The position numbers were made by a program, and so were the translations under genes. Source: an uncultured Clostridia bacterium (GTDB lineage: Bacteria; Bacillota; Clostridia; RUG12999). Taken from it: 18,197 nucleotides of DNA. The stretch spans positions 1 to 18,197 of the forward strand of contig CATIYX010000207.1 in assembly GCA_949739095.1 (NCBI GenBank), written 5' to 3'. The notes under the pieces were generated by a model. It searched no databases. It saw only the letters and a program-made list of their open reading frames with translations, and was not told the origin of the DNA. Shown here piece by piece: positions 1-8,704 of this stretch (positions within the stretch are counted from its first letter, which is position 1; each line of letters starts with the position of its first letter).

Positions 1-863
1 GGTATCAGGTGGATGGAAAGGTCATGTATGGAAACATACAACCGGAATATAAAGAATGTTTGAGTGTATTGAAGCAATGGTATGATGAAGGACTTTTTGA
101 TAAAAACTTTATCAATCTGGATACCAAGACAGTGGACGCAAAGTTGCTCGGCGGTGAAGCCGGAGCGGTATTCGGTTGGCTTGGTTCCGGTATGGGAAAA
201 TGGTTAGTAGCCGCAAAGGATTCCAATCCGGAATTTGATTTGGTAGGTGTACCTTACCCAGTGAAAAATCGCGGTGATGTGACCAAATTTGCTACAAAAG
301 ATGCAATAGTGTATTCCAGAGGTCCTGCCATCAGTGCAAAGAGTAAACATAAGGAGTTGGCGGTAAAGGTTTTGAACTATGGATATACAGAGGAAGGACA
401 TAACTTTTTCAACTTCGGTCAGGAAGGTGTCAGCTATAATATGATAGATGGCTACCCGACTTATTCTGATATGATTGCAAACAATCCGGACGGACTCACC
501 TTTGATGAAGCGCTGGGGGTCTATACAGCATCGACAGGGAAAGGTGCTTATGTACAAGATTTACGCTATATCGAGCAGCGGTATCGTCTTCCGCAGCAGC
601 AAGCAGCACAGGAAGTATGGATGAAGACAGATGTTGATACCTATGCGATGCCGCCGCTTACGCCAACCAGTGATGAAAGTCAAGAAATTTCCACTATTAT
701 GAACGATATTAATACCTATGTGCAGGAAATGTATTTGAAGTTTGTCACTGGGAAGGAGTCGCTGGATAAGTTTGATGAGTATGTGCAGCAGATTAAAGAT
801 TATGGCTTGGAGCGTGCTATAGAGATTCAGCAAAAAGCGCTGGACCGTTTTAATAAACGATAA
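1..863 (+). CDS. Extracellular solute-binding protein of an oligosaccharide ABC transporter (5' end cut off by window)
   Basis: This is the C-terminal ~286 residues of a family 1 (LplA/LipO-like) substrate-binding lipoprotein, which would capture oligosaccharides at the cell surface for the two permeases downstream. The frame is open from base 3, before the first possible start (GTG at 9), so the signal peptide and lipobox lie outside the window. Visible features typical of the family are a Gly-rich stretch GAVFGWLGSGMGKW, the YPVKNRGDVTKFA segment and the Lys/Glu-rich C-terminal helix ending in ALDRFNKR. It ends 14 bp before the first permease, with a Shine-Dalgarno (AAGGAGAG) overlapping its stop region, so the three genes form one operon. 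The assignment rests on sequence character plus permease context. The substrate is not readable from the sequence; the nearby lyase suggests uronic-acid oligosaccharides. Confidence 0.85.
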   Translation, partial: YQVDGKVMYGNIQPEYKECLSVLKQWYDEGLFDKNFINLDTKTVDAKLLGGEAGAVFGWLGSGMGKWLVAAKDSNPEFDLVGVPYPVKNRGDVTKFATKDAIVYSRGPAISAKSKHKELAVKVLNYGYTEEGHNFFNFGQEGVSYNMIDGYPTYSDMIANNPDGLTFDEALGVYTASTGKGAYVQDLRYIEQRYRLPQQQAAQEVWMKTDVDTYAMPPLTPTSDESQEISTIMNDINTYVQEMYLKFVTGKESLDKFDEYVQQIKDYGLERAIEIQQKALDRFNKR

Positions 864-877
864 GGAGAGAAGAAACA

Positions 878-1855
878 GTGGCTAGGGAAAGCAATGCAAT
901 ACAATTCAAAAAACAACCTCCTCATTTTGTGGTGGCGGAGGAGCGCTTTGGAACAAGACTCAAAAAAGATCTTATCAAATATCGAGGACTGTATCTTCTG
1001 TTTATACCAATACTGATTTATTATGTGGTGTTTCATTATCTCCCTATGTATGGATTGATTATCTCATTTAAAGATTTCTCGCCGGCAACGGGGATTTTAG
1101 GTAGCCAGTGGGTGGGATTAAAGCATTTTAAAAGTTTTTTGACTAGCCCCTATTTTGGCAGAGTATTTAAAAATACCATTAACATTAGTTTTTGGTCACT
1201 GGCGGCAGGCTTTCCGGCGCCGATTATTTTGGCGCTGTTGATTAACGAGGTGCGGGAAATAAGGTATAAGAAGCTGGTGCAAACAGTGTCCTATATCCCT
1301 CACTTCATATCTCTGGTTGTTATTGTGGGTATGCTTAAAACCTTTACTGCAGACGGAGGATTTCTAAATAATATTTTGACCGCCATGCACATCACAACCG
1401 GAGAAGATATGCTGAATGTGAAGGAATATTTTGTTCCTCTTTATGTCATATCCGGTGTTTGGCAGAATGTGGGATGGGGAACCATCATTTATCTGGCAGC
1501 GCTGTCCTCCATCAGTCAGGAGTTATATGAGGCGGCGGAAATCGACGGAGCAGGGCGGTGGCAGCAAACGATAAGAATTACGCTACCCAGCCTTATGCCG
1601 ACAATTGTGATGCTTTTGGTTTTACAGATTGGCAGTTTGATGAATGTTGGCTATGAGAAAATCATTCTGATGTATAACGCCCTTACCTACGAAACGGCAG
1701 ATGTTATTTCCAGCTTTGTATACCGGAAGGGACTTTTGGAGGCGGGATACAGCTATTCATCAGCAGTGGGGCTGTTTAATTCCGTGATTAATTTCTTTTT
1801 GCTGATTGCTGCTAACTATATAAGCAAAAAGTGTGGCGAATCAGCTATTTGGTAG
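878..1855 (+). CDS. ABC transporter permease, LplB-like (carbohydrate uptake)
   Basis: A 325-residue inner-membrane permease of the binding-protein-dependent transport family. The N-terminus is cytoplasmic and basic (~40 residues). The first membrane helix is LYLLFIPILIYYVVFHYLPM, followed by the MYGLIISFKDFSP segment typical of LplB-type permeases. The EAA loop that contacts the ATPase begins at residue 218 (EAAEIDGAGRWQQ, then ITLPSL). The start is GTG at 878, with AAGGAGAG 7-14 bases upstream; no better ATG fits. It lies 14 bp after the binding-protein gene and 10 bp before the second permease. The ATPase is absent from the window, which is common for this transporter class because a shared MsmK-type ATPase elsewhere often serves it. 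That last point is family knowledge, not something seen here. Confidence 0.93.
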   Translation: MARESNAIQFKKQPPHFVVAEERFGTRLKKDLIKYRGLYLLFIPILIYYVVFHYLPMYGLIISFKDFSPATGILGSQWVGLKHFKSFLTSPYFGRVFKNTINISFWSLAAGFPAPIILALLINEVREIRYKKLVQTVSYIPHFISLVVIVGMLKTFTADGGFLNNILTAMHITTGEDMLNVKEYFVPLYVISGVWQNVGWGTIIYLAALSSISQELYEAAEIDGAGRWQQTIRITLPSLMPTIVMLLVLQIGSLMNVGYEKIILMYNALTYETADVISSFVYRKGLLEAGYSYSSAVGLFNSVINFFLLIAANYISKKCGESAIW

Positions 1856-1865
1856 GAGGAAAAAT

Positions 1866-2741
1866 ATGAAAACAAGTATACAAAGACGCCTGTTTCTAGT
1901 GGGCAATAATCTTTTTTTGCTGTTGCTGATGATAACAATGATTTATCCCATGATCTATGTGGTATTTGCATCCTTTTCGGATTCCTACGAATTAATGCGC
2001 CACACGGGACTTTTGATGTGGCCGCTGAAAGCGAATGTACAGGCATATCTCAAGGTGCTTCAAAACAAAGATATTTTTACTGGGTATTTGAACACTATTT
2101 TTATTGTGGTCGTAGGTACCGGAATTAATATGATTATGAGCATTATGGCAGCATTTTTTTTCAGCCATCAGGGAATGATGCTGAAAAAGCCGCTGATGTT
2201 AATAGTTGTTTTTACCATGTATTTCAGCGGCGGTATGATTCCAAACTATTTGCTGATTAAAGGACTTGGGCTGCTTGACAGTCTTTGGTCGCTATTATTA
2301 CCAGGTGCAGTGGGAACCTACAACATGATTATTTTGAAGCGTGGGTTTGAGTCTCTGCCGGCAAGTCTGGAGGAATCAGCCATGTTGGATGGTGCTAGCT
2401 ATATCACGGTTATGCTGCGGATTGCTATTCCGCTGAGCCTGAGCACCATCGCGGTAATTATTCTGTATTATGCGGTAGGTCATTGGAATTCATGGTTTAA
2501 TGCAAGTATTTATCTCAAAACCAGAGCAAAATTCCCGCTGCAGTTAATTTTGAGAGAAATCCTCATTAGCAATGATACCTCATCAATGGATACGGCAGTT
2601 AGTTATGAGGAGAAAGCTGTGGTTAGCGAGACCATAAAATATGCGATTATTGTAGTGTCGACTGTGCCGATTCTCTGTATTTATCCGTTTTTGCAAAAGT
2701 ATTTTATTCAAGGCGTGATGACTGGAGCGGTGAAGGAATAA
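1866..2741 (+). CDS. ABC transporter permease, YtcP/LplC-like (carbohydrate uptake)
   Basis: A 291-residue second permease subunit pairing with the upstream LplB-like protein. The first membrane helix follows a short basic N-terminus (LFLLLLMITMIYPMIYVVFA), then the SFSD segment characteristic of LplC-type proteins. The motif MYFSGGMIPNYLL in the middle is also typical of this class. The EAA-type loop is present as EESAMLDGASY at about residues 169-179. A longer reading from GTG at 1833 is possible, but ATG at 1866 is preferred: AGGAGGA lies at 1854-1860, five bases upstream, and the longer reading overlaps the previous gene. A strong hairpin terminator follows 19 bp after the stop, so this is the last gene of the transport operon. 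Confidence 0.93.
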   Translation: MKTSIQRRLFLVGNNLFLLLLMITMIYPMIYVVFASFSDSYELMRHTGLLMWPLKANVQAYLKVLQNKDIFTGYLNTIFIVVVGTGINMIMSIMAAFFFSHQGMMLKKPLMLIVVFTMYFSGGMIPNYLLIKGLGLLDSLWSLLLPGAVGTYNMIILKRGFESLPASLEESAMLDGASYITVMLRIAIPLSLSTIAVIILYYAVGHWNSWFNASIYLKTRAKFPLQLILREILISNDTSSMDTAVSYEEKAVVSETIKYAIIVVSTVPILCIYPFLQKYFIQGVMTGAVKE

Positions 2742-2759
2742 AAAAGCTGCAGCCGCATG

Positions 2760-2793
2760 AAAAAGCCCGTACATACCACTGTGCGGACTTTTT
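2760..2793 (+). terminator. Rho-independent terminator of the transporter operon
   Basis: Arms 2760-2773 and 2780-2793 pair over 14 positions with one C/A mismatch and one G-U pair around a 6-base loop (TACCAC). The 3' arm ends in CTTTTT, giving the U-tract. It sits 19 bp after the second permease stop and before an independent promoter. Confidence 0.85.
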
Positions 2794-2810
2794 CTGTTGG
2801 CGGCGAACTA

Positions 2811-2839
2811 TTGATTTGTCCGCAGAATTGTGCCATAAT
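2811..2839 (+). promoter_or_regulatory. Sigma-A promoter for the membrane AraC regulator
   Basis: TTGATT (2811-2816) and CATAAT (2834-2839) are separated by 17 bp. Transcription would start near 2846, about 45 bases before the ATG at 2891. It lies just after the terminator of the transport operon, which supports separate transcription of the regulator. Confidence 0.6.
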
Positions 2840-2890
2840 ACGTATAGGATATTCGTATCTGTTTACTAAATTTGGCAGGGGGAATATATT

Positions 2891-5113
2891 ATGAAAAACA
2901 ATGTATGGAAAAGTGTAAAAAGCATGTGGGTTATTTCGTACACCTTTGTTTTTTTGCTGCCTATTATAGTTGGAGCATTTAATTATATTTATTATTACAA
3001 CATTATGAAAAATGATATCATACGCAATAGCACTATGCGCTTGCAAGATATTCAATATAATATTAACAGTGAGATTTCTAATTTATATGAAGGCAAAAAT
3101 GTAATCTATCGTATTAAGAATTTGGAAACAATTGCTATGGCAGAGCCCAGCGAAGTGGATGATTATGATTTGTTTGCAGCACGGCTCAGTCTGGCGCAAA
3201 ACAGCAACAATACGTATGAATATGGCATATATTATAAAAAGTTGGATTGTGTCGTCACCGGCAGTGCGGCGTATGATACAGAGTATTATTACCGAATCTA
3301 TTTCGCTGATCAAATGGATTGGGGAGAATTTCGCGATTTCCTTGGTTCTGTCACATCATCTATCCGCTGTATAAAAAATAGTGAAGGTGATATTCTTTTT
3401 ATGCAGCGAGTGAGCGAAGCTGTAGATGTTTTTTGTGTACTTAAAAGCAGCTATCTCAAAGAAGTGATGCAGATGAATAATGAACTGCCTGGCTCAATTT
3501 TAGTCATGCTGGATGGAGAAAAAAATATTCTCTATAGCAACACGCAGGTGAGTGATGAGGAAATGAAGCAAGTTTTGGGAGAGAATAGTCAGGTTGAGCA
3601 AAGTGTGTCTTTGCAAGATGTGTCTTATACAACCTTGAGTTTTTCCGGAAATGGATTACAATATGTGTTTTTTATACCGAATCAATTTTTCAGAGCGCGA
3701 ATGCAACGGATTCAATATGGATATTTGTTGACTGTACTTCTATGTTTGCTTTGTGGCGGTATTAGTATATTTGCAATGATACGGATGAACTACCGACCAG
3801 TAAATAAACTAATAGAATATGTGAACGTGAGAGAAGAAGGAGAGAACGAATATAAAGCCATAGCAAACTTTTTAGATCGCACAATCATACAGAACAAGAA
3901 ATTAGAGAAAAGCGTGAGAAAAAGCCGTGACATTGTGCAAAGTGAAATTATTAACCGAATACTGCAGGGAAAGTTTGTGGATTCTGGTGATCAAGGGGAA
4001 TTGCTGGAGACAGTGGGAATTTATGGTGACGATAATCATTTTGTGGTTCTAACCTTTAGTGTTAGCGATTATGGGATCCTGGAGGAAGACGAAGAGCATG
4101 ATGATGAGGTAGAAATGCATCATATTGCCTGTCTTGTTTTGAACAATATTATTGGTGAATTGATTGACCGACAATACCGATGTGTCATGAGTGAGCTGGA
4201 TGGGAATTTGGTGTGTATTGTGAATTTGGGCGCAGGAGGGGAAGAAAATCTGTGTGAACACATTAAAAATATTGTGATGGAAGCGCAGGAGCATATTCAA
4301 TTTCATTTTAAATTTTCCTTTTTGGCAGGTATCGGAACGGTGGTGACAGGAACAGAATGTCTGCCGGATAGCTATTTGGATTCTTTGGCTGCACTGCAGA
4401 TGTGTGATGAAAAATATGGTGAAATTTCCCTCTGTTCCCAGAGAAGAGTCTCAGGAACTTATAAATATTACCGTTTTTATGAGATGGAAAGAATACTAAC
4501 AGATGTAATTCGGGCAGGAGATTATGAACAGGCCAGCAAGTATATGGAGGAAATGATTGAGGAATGCACCAAAAATTCCAGGCAAGTGATGGGGATTTCT
4601 AAGTGCTTTCTATATGACATCATTAATGTGATTATAAAGAATTGTATGTTAGACTCTCATTTTGCGGAAGAAGCGGATATTCTGAATTTGGAGAGAATGT
4701 TCCTCAGCGATAACCTTGTGGAACTCCTGGGAGAGCTAGATGTACTGCTGCGAAAAACATGTGAACTCGGACAGATTCAGAGTGATAATGACTCTAATTT
4801 GAGTCAGGAAATTCAAACCTATATTGATGAGAATTTTTCGGATTTTAATTTGAATGTGAATCGGGTTGCCGAGCATTTTCAATATACGCCGTTCTATATT
4901 TCCAAAATTTTCAAGGAAATGTGTGGAAAGAGTATTCTGCAATACATTATGGAAGTGCGCATGAAAAATGCACAGGAAATTTTACGAAAAAGTGATATTC
5001 ATGTGATGGATGTAGCGGAAAAAGTAGGTATTACGAATAAAAGTACATTTATGCGTGTATTTAAAAAAGCTACCGGCATGACGCCGGGGCAGTTCCGGAA
5101 ATTAGGAGATTAA
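2891..5113 (+). CDS. Membrane-anchored AraC-family sensor-regulator
   Basis: A 740-residue one-component regulator. A short cytoplasmic tail is followed by membrane helix 1 (about residues 14-36) and an extracytoplasmic sensor region of about 240 residues, probably Cache-like. Membrane helix 2 spans about 277-298 (YGYLLTVLLCLLCGGISIFA), then comes a cytoplasmic linker of ~335 residues. The C-terminal ~105 residues form a double helix-turn-helix AraC domain: NVNRVAEHFQYTPFYISKIF is the first HTH, and the second begins at DVAEKVGITNKSTFMRVFKK and ends in the family signature TGMTPGQFR. No receiver or kinase domain is visible, so signal and DNA binding lie in one protein. ATG 2891 has a GGCAGGGGG ribosome site. 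Regulators of this design usually sit next to Lpl-type transporters and respond to extracellular sugars. It most likely controls the transporter genes upstream and the lyase downstream (inference). Confidence 0.92.
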   Translation: MKNNVWKSVKSMWVISYTFVFLLPIIVGAFNYIYYYNIMKNDIIRNSTMRLQDIQYNINSEISNLYEGKNVIYRIKNLETIAMAEPSEVDDYDLFAARLSLAQNSNNTYEYGIYYKKLDCVVTGSAAYDTEYYYRIYFADQMDWGEFRDFLGSVTSSIRCIKNSEGDILFMQRVSEAVDVFCVLKSSYLKEVMQMNNELPGSILVMLDGEKNILYSNTQVSDEEMKQVLGENSQVEQSVSLQDVSYTTLSFSGNGLQYVFFIPNQFFRARMQRIQYGYLLTVLLCLLCGGISIFAMIRMNYRPVNKLIEYVNVREEGENEYKAIANFLDRTIIQNKKLEKSVRKSRDIVQSEIINRILQGKFVDSGDQGELLETVGIYGDDNHFVVLTFSVSDYGILEEDEEHDDEVEMHHIACLVLNNIIGELIDRQYRCVMSELDGNLVCIVNLGAGGEENLCEHIKNIVMEAQEHIQFHFKFSFLAGIGTVVTGTECLPDSYLDSLAALQMCDEKYGEISLCSQRRVSGTYKYYRFYEMERILTDVIRAGDYEQASKYMEEMIEECTKNSRQVMGISKCFLYDIINVIIKNCMLDSHFAEEADILNLERMFLSDNLVELLGELDVLLRKTCELGQIQSDNDSNLSQEIQTYIDENFSDFNLNVNRVAEHFQYTPFYISKIFKEMCGKSILQYIMEVRMKNAQEILRKSDIHVMDVAEKVGITNKSTFMRVFKKATGMTPGQFRKLGD

Positions 5114-5201
5114 TGTTGAAAAAGGAAAACTTGCTGAATAAAATCAAAAAACAAAATAAAATAAGTTTGTATATATAATTGGGAGAAAAGGGAGTTGTAG
5201 G
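5114..5201 (+). promoter_or_regulatory. AT-rich leader of the lyase gene, probable activator-dependent promoter
   Basis: This 88-bp spacer contains a good -10 box, TATAAT (5174-5179), but nothing resembling TTGACA lies 16-18 bp upstream (ACAAAA at 5151-5156). A promoter lacking a -35 would fit activation by the AraC protein encoded just before. The predicted RNA start (~5186) would leave only ~16 bases before the ATG, with GGGAG at 5190-5194 as ribosome site. I see no terminator after the AraC gene, so read-through is also possible. Confidence 0.35.
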
Positions 5202-8200
5202 ATGTATTTAAAAATAATTTTAATATGTGTCCCCTTTCTTTTAGTATTTTCCTATATCTCTGTGTTTGCAGCTGGCGATATGAAAAACAGGATTAAGCGT
5301 ACACTGGCTACCGTTAAATTTTTCGATAAAGATGGTAAGGAACTTAAAACGAATACGGCATCTTTGCAGAACATAACAGATAATAATGTTATGACACAAT
5401 ATCAGTCTGCAAGAGGAGTGGAACGCGGTGAAGTTGTGCTTGATTTGCAGGAAAAAAGACAAATAAACAGAGTGTATATCAGAGAGAGCGCCACGGTAAT
5501 TACTGCTTTTGAGATTTCACTGTCAGGGGATAAGACAGAGTGGCAGACAGTATATTCTGGCAAAATAATCGGTGGTTATGGACGTACATTTTCTTTTCCT
5601 GAAATGGAGGCGCGCTTTGTAAAATTGAATATCCTCAGCACAGACAATGAGTTTGGCGATGCGACTGTCACGTTGCGTGAAATGCGGGCATATAATGACC
5701 GAAGCCTTTTAAAGGATGACTTGAATAATGCGCTGTATCTTGCAAGAATAAAAGCTGCGTTTATTAGAAAAGCCACGATTCAAAATCATTATACGGAACA
5801 GGACAGAACGTCACTCGACAGATTGATTCAGGAAGCGGGACAGGCACTGAAGTGTAGTTCACAAGAGAAAATTGACAGGGTAACGCATACGCTTGACAAT
5901 ACGATGCTCTATCTGTCTCAAAAGGCATTGCCGGGGGAACAGGATTATGAGGCGCTCTATCAGAAATATTTTGAAACATTGGTTGGCAATAACATAGATT
6001 ATAATGCTGACAGAAAAGAAGCAATTGCGGCATTGGAACGAATGGTGGAACAAGATTGGCAGTTGCTGTTAAAAAAACCTACGCAGCAGCTATTTGAACA
6101 ATATATTCCGCTAGATACACAAGGGATGGTGCCTGTTTATCGCTCTTTGGGACATATCAAAAATTTTGCCATTGCTTACAAGCAGGAGCACAACAAATAC
6201 TATCAAAATGAACAGTTGTTAAATGATATATTGGATGCAATTCAATTTGTTATTGATAAAAAGTATCATACTGAAATTGAAATGTATGGCAACTGGTATG
6301 AGTGGAGGGTGAGCGTGCCGCGAGAATTAGCGGATGTTCTGATTCTGCTCGACAAGGAAATGCCGAAAGCAATGAAAGAAAAAATTCAGTCTGAAATATT
6401 ATATTGGACGGGAGGAGAACGCTACTATGAAGTATGGTCGGGTGGAAACCGTACCTATATATGCAACGTCTATCTGAAATTGGCAATCAGCACGAGAAAT
6501 GAAAAGTATTTTCGTGGTATCATATTTTCTCTGCAAGATCAAAATATTTACATAGAAACACGGGAAGAAGAAGGATTTTTATATGATGGGACATTTGCGG
6601 CGCATATTGGTTATGTTTACAATACTGGTTATGGTCTTGATATGATTCATAATTCGTTTCATTTTATCAACCTGCTACAGGGTACCATATGGCAGATTGA
6701 TCAGTGCTTAATTGACGATTTTGCTGAAAAAATATTGCTGGGATTGGAACCGATGATAGTAAACGGTGTTGCATCAGATGTGATGAGCGGACGCAACATA
6801 GGGGCAGGATTGCATTACGGTCAATTCATTAGCTGCGTGATTGGAAAACTGGGCGAATTTTCAGCAGAACCATATCGCAGCATGTTTCGGGCCTTTGCCA
6901 AGGAATGTGCACTTCAAACTGGAACAGAGAATAGTTTTGCAGTAGATAAGACCATTATAGAAAGAGGAACGGTAACAAATTTTAAACGTTTTGTGATGGG
7001 CGACAAAGTCATTTACCATAATGATGGCTGGGGATTTGGTCTGGGGATGTACAGTGATAGAATCCGGAACTTTGAACGTGTGAATGACCAGGCAAGGAAA
7101 GCATGGTACAGTCATTCGGGTGCGTTATATCTCGTGGACAGCGATACTAGTCAATATGATAACGATTGGTGGTCGGCAGTGAACCATTACCATATTCCGG
7201 GTACGACAGTTGATATGATTGAACGCAGCATAGAGAAGGAGGAGGGAGAAGGATATAGTCCTTATTCGTGGGTGTCCAGCATGGATTTAGAGGAGAAATA
7301 TGGTTGTGCAGGCTATACAAACTATAACTTTTTCAGTACGCTGGAGTCTTTAAAGTCCTATTTCGTATTTGAGAGTGAAATTGTATGTATTGGAAGCGGA
7401 ATCAGTGGCGGAACGAACCACATAGAAACAACGGTTGCAAATCAGCGTTTGCGGGATGATAATTCCAATACAGCTTATATTAACGGAGAAAAAGTAACAG
7501 AGCAGAATCTAATAAATGTTGAGGCTGATACGATTTATCTGGAAGGCAATGAGAAAGATGATTCAATCGGTTATTACTTCCCGAATGGTCAATCGGTCAA
7601 TTACTTAAATAGTTATAGAACCGGTGAAGCAACAGATTTTAACGTAAACTTCACACCTGGCGTCGTTGGGGACTATTTTACGGAAATATGGATTGATCAT
7701 GGCGAGCAACCGGAAGACGAAAAATATTCGTATGTTATCATTCCAAACCAGTCACAGGAATACCTGAGAGAATATGCTACAAACCCTGCGATTGAAATTC
7801 TTCAGCAAGACAGCGGCGCCCATATCGTTACAGAAAAGAATCTGGGCATTACAGGTTACAATATTTGGGCAAAGGGACAGAATGTCACAAATGATGGTAT
7901 CAAATCTTCAGCGCCTGTTATTATGATGACGCGGGAAGATGATAGTCAATATGAAATCTCTTTGACAGATCCAACCATGGAACAGGAAGGGGTGATTGAA
8001 ATTGAATTTCCACAAAATGTGGAAGGCATACTGGAATGCAGCGAAAATATTACGGTTCTGGGAACTAAGCCGCTCAAAATTTCTGCTAACGTAAACAATA
8101 TCGAAGGGCGGAAATTAATACTGTTGGCTTCTAAAACACCATATGCATTTGATGCGACATTGCTTTCAAATTCCATCTATTATCATATAGATGGCGATGC

Positions 8201-8609
8201 TGCATTGGTGTACAATAGATTGAAGTATGATTTTGCGCCAATCAAACGTAATGAAAATTTGTACCTGCCGCTTGACGAAATTGCAGAGGCATATGACAGT
8301 CGGTTTCATTATTCTAAATCAGCGGGAGCATATCAGTTGATTACCGAGCAGAATGTATTGACAATTTGGGACAGCGGCACGATTGAACTGAATGGGGAAA
8401 ATACTGCCTATACCTACCAAAATGACAATACCGGTGATGTGATTGTAGAGAATAATAAAGCATATGCTTCGCTGAAATTGTTAAATGATGTTTACCGGAC
8501 AAAAAGCTATTGGGATCAGGAAAATCTTATCTTTCATGTGGGAGATGGTATACAGCCAACCGAGGTGGCAGCAGTGCAGCGATATATCTTGGAAGCGGGA
8601 AATAAGTGA
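5202..8609 (+). CDS. Secreted polysaccharide lyase family 8 (hyaluronate/chondroitin/xanthan lyase-like)
   Basis: An 1135-residue secreted enzyme expected to split uronic-acid polysaccharides by beta-elimination outside the cell. Order of domains: signal peptide (about 1-24), discoidin-like carbohydrate-binding domain (about 35-165), helical linker (165-245), alpha/alpha-toroid catalytic domain (about 250-600), PL8 beta domains (about 600-980) and a copper-amine-oxidase-N-like 'stalk' domain (about 990-1130). The catalytic residues of family 8 are recognisable: Asn416 in GGNRT, and His468 with Tyr477 spaced nine residues apart as in pneumococcal hyaluronate lyase. The aromatic patch is GNWYEW (364-368), and Arg531 lies in SGRNIG. 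The family signature QYDNDWW...IPGTTVD is at 651-670. No LPXTG or lipobox is seen, so it is either released or held by its accessory domains. The exact substrate cannot be read from the sequence. Confidence 0.93.
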   Translation: MYLKIILICVPFLLVFSYISVFAAGDMKNRIKRTLATVKFFDKDGKELKTNTASLQNITDNNVMTQYQSARGVERGEVVLDLQEKRQINRVYIRESATVITAFEISLSGDKTEWQTVYSGKIIGGYGRTFSFPEMEARFVKLNILSTDNEFGDATVTLREMRAYNDRSLLKDDLNNALYLARIKAAFIRKATIQNHYTEQDRTSLDRLIQEAGQALKCSSQEKIDRVTHTLDNTMLYLSQKALPGEQDYEALYQKYFETLVGNNIDYNADRKEAIAALERMVEQDWQLLLKKPTQQLFEQYIPLDTQGMVPVYRSLGHIKNFAIAYKQEHNKYYQNEQLLNDILDAIQFVIDKKYHTEIEMYGNWYEWRVSVPRELADVLILLDKEMPKAMKEKIQSEILYWTGGERYYEVWSGGNRTYICNVYLKLAISTRNEKYFRGIIFSLQDQNIYIETREEEGFLYDGTFAAHIGYVYNTGYGLDMIHNSFHFINLLQGTIWQIDQCLIDDFAEKILLGLEPMIVNGVASDVMSGRNIGAGLHYGQFISCVIGKLGEFSAEPYRSMFRAFAKECALQTGTENSFAVDKTIIERGTVTNFKRFVMGDKVIYHNDGWGFGLGMYSDRIRNFERVNDQARKAWYSHSGALYLVDSDTSQYDNDWWSAVNHYHIPGTTVDMIERSIEKEEGEGYSPYSWVSSMDLEEKYGCAGYTNYNFFSTLESLKSYFVFESEIVCIGSGISGGTNHIETTVANQRLRDDNSNTAYINGEKVTEQNLINVEADTIYLEGNEKDDSIGYYFPNGQSVNYLNSYRTGEATDFNVNFTPGVVGDYFTEIWIDHGEQPEDEKYSYVIIPNQSQEYLREYATNPAIEILQQDSGAHIVTEKNLGITGYNIWAKGQNVTNDGIKSSAPVIMMTREDDSQYEISLTDPTMEQEGVIEIEFPQNVEGILECSENITVLGTKPLKISANVNNIEGRKLILLASKTPYAFDATLLSNSIYYHIDGDAALVYNRLKYDFAPIKRNENLYLPLDEIAEAYDSRFHYSKSAGAYQLITEQNVLTIWDSGTIELNGENTAYTYQNDNTGDVIVENNKAYASLKLLNDVYRTKSYWDQENLIFHVGDGIQPTEVAAVQRYILEAGNK

Positions 8610-8663
8610 TAGCAACAAGAGCAGAATACGCTAAAATAATCTATATGTTAATAGAGATACAAA

Positions 8664-8684
8664 ACGGCAGTTTGTAAATGCCGT
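8664..8684 (+). other. Small hairpin just upstream of a ribosome binding site
   Basis: ACGGCA (8664-8669) and TGCCGT (8679-8684) form a perfect 6-bp stem with a 9-base loop, ending three bases before the AGGAGG site (8688-8693) of the next gene. There is no U-tract, so it is not a terminator. It could affect translation or mark an RNA processing site in the lyase transcript. Confidence 0.3.
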
Positions 8685-8704
8685 CACAGGAGGTAGAAAA
8701 GTTA

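Noticed and set aside
1833..1865. Longer N-terminus for the second permease from GTG 1833
   Set aside because: It overlaps the first permease, and the strong AGGAGGA lies between the two starts, serving ATG 1866.
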